Positions 60,749-64,000 of a stretch of DNA of 64,000 nt are shown here, piece by piece (the first letter of the stretch is position 1; each line of letters starts with the position of its first letter). The notes under the pieces were generated by a model. The model did not search any database. It saw nothing but the letters and a program-made list of their open reading frames with translations, and had not been told where the DNA came from. The position numbers and the translations under genes are program-made. Source of the stretch: Lateolabrax maculatus (Eukaryota; Chordata; Actinopteri; Acropomatiformes; Lateolabracidae); assembly GCA_031216445.1 (NCBI GenBank), contig CM062205.1:17830001-17894000 (forward strand), written 5' to 3'.

Positions 60749-61239
60749 TGAACACTGGGCCGCTGTGTACACTCAGACAGTAGTAATCTCCTGCATCTTC
60801 AGCCTGGACTCCACTAATTGTCAGAGTGAATTCAGGTTCAGATCCACTGCTGCTGAAATGACTTGGAGTACCAGACTGACGGCTACTTATTTTGTAAAAC
60901 AGCAGTTTAGGAGGCTGTCCAGGTTTCTGCAGGTACCAACTGAGATCATCATCAACTCCTGTACTGGCTGTGCAGCTCAGAGAGGCCGTCTCTCCCACAC
61001 CAACAGACTTTGATACAGGAGACTGAATCACAGTTGGACTGGTTGTCGATGCTGCCAAAAAAATAAAACATTGCTACGGTAATATATTACACAAAGAACA
61101 ATTACAATGTAAAAACAGACATAACTCTGAATTGGTTATACAAAGGTTTGTTATTGCACAACAGTCAAATTAATCAAAGCAGTATCTCACCCTGAATGTG
61201 GGCTGCTAGTATCAGCAGGAAAACCAGTAACATCTTCAT
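60749..61239 (-). CDS. IgL variable gene V12 (type D, Cys23 present)
   Basis: Leader exon 61239-61191 (MKMLLVFLLILAAHIQ) and V exon 61051-60749. The domain is TVIQSPVSKSVGVGE, Cys in ASLSCTASTGVDDDLSW, FR3 EFTLTISGVQAEDAGDYYC, germline CDR3 LSVHSGP. Frameworks resemble the type A genes (LSWYLQKPGQ), yet it keeps the first cysteine, so it is the reference showing what type A has lost. It sits between C3 and C4. Confidence 0.92.
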
Positions 61240-61712
61240 TATGGGTGTATGAGTGTGAGAAAGGAATAAAATGATGTATTACTTGGCACAAGACTTGCCG
61301 CCTTAAAAACATTGAATGTGCAGAGAAGCGCAACAGATATTCAAATTCTAACGCCTGAGGCTGAACACTTGAGCCCATGAGAGTTGTCTGTGAGTTTCTG
61401 CCACACAAGGATGAATACTGCTCTCTTGTGTCAAAATGGAAGAATGTAAATTAGGTTAAATTATGTCAGGTTAAAACAAATAATTGTTTCCAAGTTCTGC
61501 TTGAGTCAGGACTGGCTAGAGTGTCTCAGGCTTATCAATACATTTTGAGTCCATAATTGCACAGTTCAGGGAACTGGGGATGAATTGGTTCACAAAAACA
61601 AGTTGAAAAAACACAAGAAATTACCAGCAAGTCATGTTTCTGTATTACCAAGCCTTCACTCTCATTGCTTTGTCTTTTCTCCCCCCCTCTCCTCCCCCTC
61701 TCTCTCCTCCAG

Positions 61713-62035
61713 TGGGTGTGGTGCGGCCCACCCTGACCGTCCTCCCCCCCTCCAGAGAGGAGCTGCAGCAGGGCCGTGCCACAGTGTTGTGTCTGGCCGG
61801 CGGGGGCTTCCCCTCAGCCTGGAGGCTGGGCTGGAAGGTGGGGGGCAGCAGCAGATCCTCAGGGCTGTCAAACAGCCCGGAGGTCCTGGGGACGGACGGC
61901 CACTACAGCTGGAGCAGCACCCTGAGCCTCTCTGAGGACCAGTGGAGGAAGGCGGGCTCAGTGAGCTGCGAGGCCAGTCTGAATGGACAGAGCCCTGTCA
62001 CTCAAACCCTGGACCCTGACAGCTGCTCAGAGTAG
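61713..62035 (+). CDS. IgL constant exon C4 (type A), no J of its own
   Basis: Acceptor ctcctccag at 61712; 323 bp to TAG at 62035. Same predicted protein as C1 and C2. Homology to the C1/C2 5' flank starts only about 100 bp before the acceptor. No J-type signal or FGGGT segment was found in the 0.47 kb between it and the V12 leader, so it could be expressed only by splicing from a distant J, such as J3 past C3. Confidence 0.9.
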
Positions 62036-62282
62036 AGCTTCAGCAACACTTCCTGTCTGGAAATGATGCTGCTGCTTTGATAGAGAGCTTGATGAAGCTA
62101 CAGATCTCCTCTGTCCAGATATTTCTGCAAGTTTCACAGCTCTTTACTCAGTGTTTCAGTGTGCGTGTTACTTTCTAATAATTATCTTCTTCATATTCTT
62201 CTCTATGTTCATTACTTTTCAACTTAAACTGTAAACTGTGTGGCATAAACATTAAACCATCATTAAATAAAATGTGAATATA
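62036..62282 (+). other. C4 3' UTR
   Basis: Runs to an AATAAA at about 62265. It is the reference for the type-A ghosts in the left arm. Confidence 0.65.
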
Positions 62283-62739
62283 TCGAAAGAGGGTTTTTGT
62301 TTCTTTTATAATATATTCATTATAAAAAAATACTGTCTTAATAAACCTAATATCATCCCTGATATGATACTATACGTCATAGTAGAGGAGATATACTTTA
62401 TTTTGAGTATGAAATCATTTGCAGCTTTAGAAGGAAGTGTGATGAAATGGAAATTTTTATTTGGACAGTTGTTATTTAGATTGTTTTCTGCAGCTATCCG
62501 TAGAGACAAAAATGTAACTTTTCAATCTTAATCATGAATAGATTTTATTAACTGTAATGGATTGAAGTTTAAAACTGTAACTGGAAGAGCATCTGTGAGT
62601 TTGTATCAGTTTTATTTAGATTCATTGTGGTTCTTCTTGATGACTCTTGTGTTCACTGGACCAGTTATCCTCATCACAGTCTCTTCACCAACCCTCTGCA
62701 CCTGCAGCAGGCCGTTTTCACTTCAGTCAAACTGAAGGA

Positions 62740-62767
62740 GGTTTTTGTACGGCTCTAAATCACTGTG
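62740..62767 (-). other. V13 recombination signal, 12-bp spacer
   Basis: Minus strand CACAGTG, 12 bp, ACAAAAACC. Confidence 0.92.
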
Positions 62768-63312
62768 TGAACACATCATCACCATGGTAGCCCAGACAGT
62801 AATAATCTCCAGCATCGTCAGCCTCAACACCACTGATGGTTAGAGTGTATTGAGAACCAGATCTACTGCCAACGAATCGAGACGGAGTTCCAGTGAAGCG
62901 AGTTGATGTAGTATATATAAGAAGTTTGGGAGCCTGTCCAGGTTTCTGAAGGTACCAACTGAGATCAGCACCAATATCTGAACTCCCTGTGGCGCTGATG
63001 GTCACTGACCCTCCAACACTAACAGACTTGGATTTGTCAGTCTGAGTCAGAAAATTGTTGGCAAAAGACTCTGAAATAACAAATGAAATGTGACCTTGAG
63101 AAGAAACATTTGATAGCCAACATGAAGCAGAAGATTAAGTTATAACAGTAAGATGAAGACTGAAACAGAAAGCCAATTGGACACAAACATGAAAGAACAA
63201 ACTGAAATGTCACCACATGTACAAGACTCCTATAATGTCAGATACATTTTCAAAATCTCTCACCCTGACTCAGAAAACCCAACATGACAAGCAGAGTTAT
63301 GGGCGACATCAT
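62768..63312 (-). CDS. IgL variable gene V13 (type A, Cys23 to Ala)
   Basis: Leader exon 63312-63264 and V exon 63070-62768 on minus. VTISATGSSDIGADLSW with the Ala substitution, Cys retained in DYYCLGYHGDD. The V13-C4 spacing and flank correspond to the V-ghost spacing of the left arm, so this is the only place where the type-A constant next to a type A V is still complete. Confidence 0.87.
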
Positions 63313-63593
63313 CCTGATGCAGTTTTCAGTGTGAGGGCATGAAAACAGTTCAGACTCTCTGTGACATGAGAACTTAAACTCTGAGGAGCAGTGATGCATA
63401 AAGGTCATGCAAAATATATTTAAAAAGGCAAACACACACCTGTTCTTGTGAAACAGAAAAGGCAGATGTGTGGTGGAGTTACAGTTCATCATTTTGAAGA
63501 TCATTTGGACATTCAAAGTCCATCTAGTTTTGTGTGTATTCCCCTTTATTCCTTCTTTATAATCTCACTTTGTCCTCATTAACATGTCTTTAG

Positions 63594-63606
63594 TACCCGC
63601 TGCTGG
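63594..63606 (-). promoter_or_regulatory. CTCF-like motif upstream of V13
   Basis: Minus strand CCAGCAGCGGGTA, oriented with V13 as in the left-arm V genes. Confidence 0.4.
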
Positions 63607-63904
63607 CAAACAGAACCAACTCTGAACTCACAGTAAACTCACATAATGTTTGATTGATTTTGAATTTCTTCATTATTTTCATTGTCATTTATTTCATTCT
63701 TATAATCCAGATCCAGGTGTTGCATTTAGGATAATCGGACATCAACTCATCTGTGTATTTAGTTTAGAGTCTGCCCAGGGTTTCAGCTGACCATCCTGAA
63801 TACCTGATCTTTCTCATCACTTTACAACAACATGTTTCTTCTTTAAATCAAGTATGAAAATGTTGAATAATTAATTGGAGTTAAAAAAAAAAGTAAAAAT
63901 ATAA

Positions 63905-64000
63905 AATATGGCAATATATTAGTTTGAATCTGTAGTTTGTGCTTGGTGAGGTTACTGTCAGCTCTGTGTTCAGTGGTCTGTGTCAGAGTCTCTTCAGCAG
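63905..64000 (-). other. 3' flank of a further V gene cut by the right edge
   Basis: The minus strand matches the conserved downstream flank of the type B/C V genes (gagactctgacacagaccac and caccaagcacaaactacag). The V exon itself (V14, minus) should begin just past the window. Confidence 0.75.

Overview
This window is nuclear DNA from a ray-finned fish, most likely a percomorph teleost. The evidence is intron-rich vertebrate genes with GT-AG splicing, many short teleost interspersed repeats and (CA)n/(TG)n tracts, and immunoglobulin light-chain (IgL) genes in the teleost cluster layout. All calls come from reading the sequence; no database search was possible.

Layout. (1) 0.3-5.5 kb, minus strand: a REEP6-type ER-shaping gene whose 3' end runs off the left edge. 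(2) 8.2-28.5 kb: the left IgL arm, with ten V genes (V1-V10, plus strand), two J segments and two identical constant exons (J1/C1, J2/C2, minus strand). It is built from tandem units of about 6.9-7.0 kb. (3) 30.2-38.4 kb, plus: a complete 11-exon glutamate transporter of the EAAT5/EAAT6 type (560 aa). (4) 42.7-45.6 kb, minus: complete elavl1 (HuR) coding exons (325 aa), with a long 3' region to the left and a GC-rich promoter near 50 kb. (5) 52.5-55.2 kb, minus: a complete 7-exon tetraspanin (249 aa). (6) 56.9-64 kb: the right IgL arm in mirror orientation, with V11-V13 on minus, J3, C3 and C4 on plus, and the 3' flank of a further V gene cut by the right edge.

How the Ig genes work. Every V ends in a heptamer / 12-bp spacer / nonamer signal and every J starts with a 23-bp-spacer signal. 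This is the kappa-like arrangement. Within each arm V faces opposite to J-C, so joining must occur by inversion. There are two constant types: type A (C1, C2, C4, identical in predicted protein) and type B (C3).

Most notable observations. (a) A V family of five intact genes (V1, V3, V6, V9, V13) has Ala in place of the first canonical Ig cysteine. (b) The left arm holds 'ghosts' of constant genes, only their 3' UTR ends: four of type A and three of type B, plus two type-B tails behind C1 and C2. These record how the locus was remodelled. (c) C4 is intact but has no J of its own. (d) CTCF-like motifs precede each Cys-less V. (e) Three non-Ig genes, including elavl1, lie between the two arms, so V-J joining across arms would delete them.
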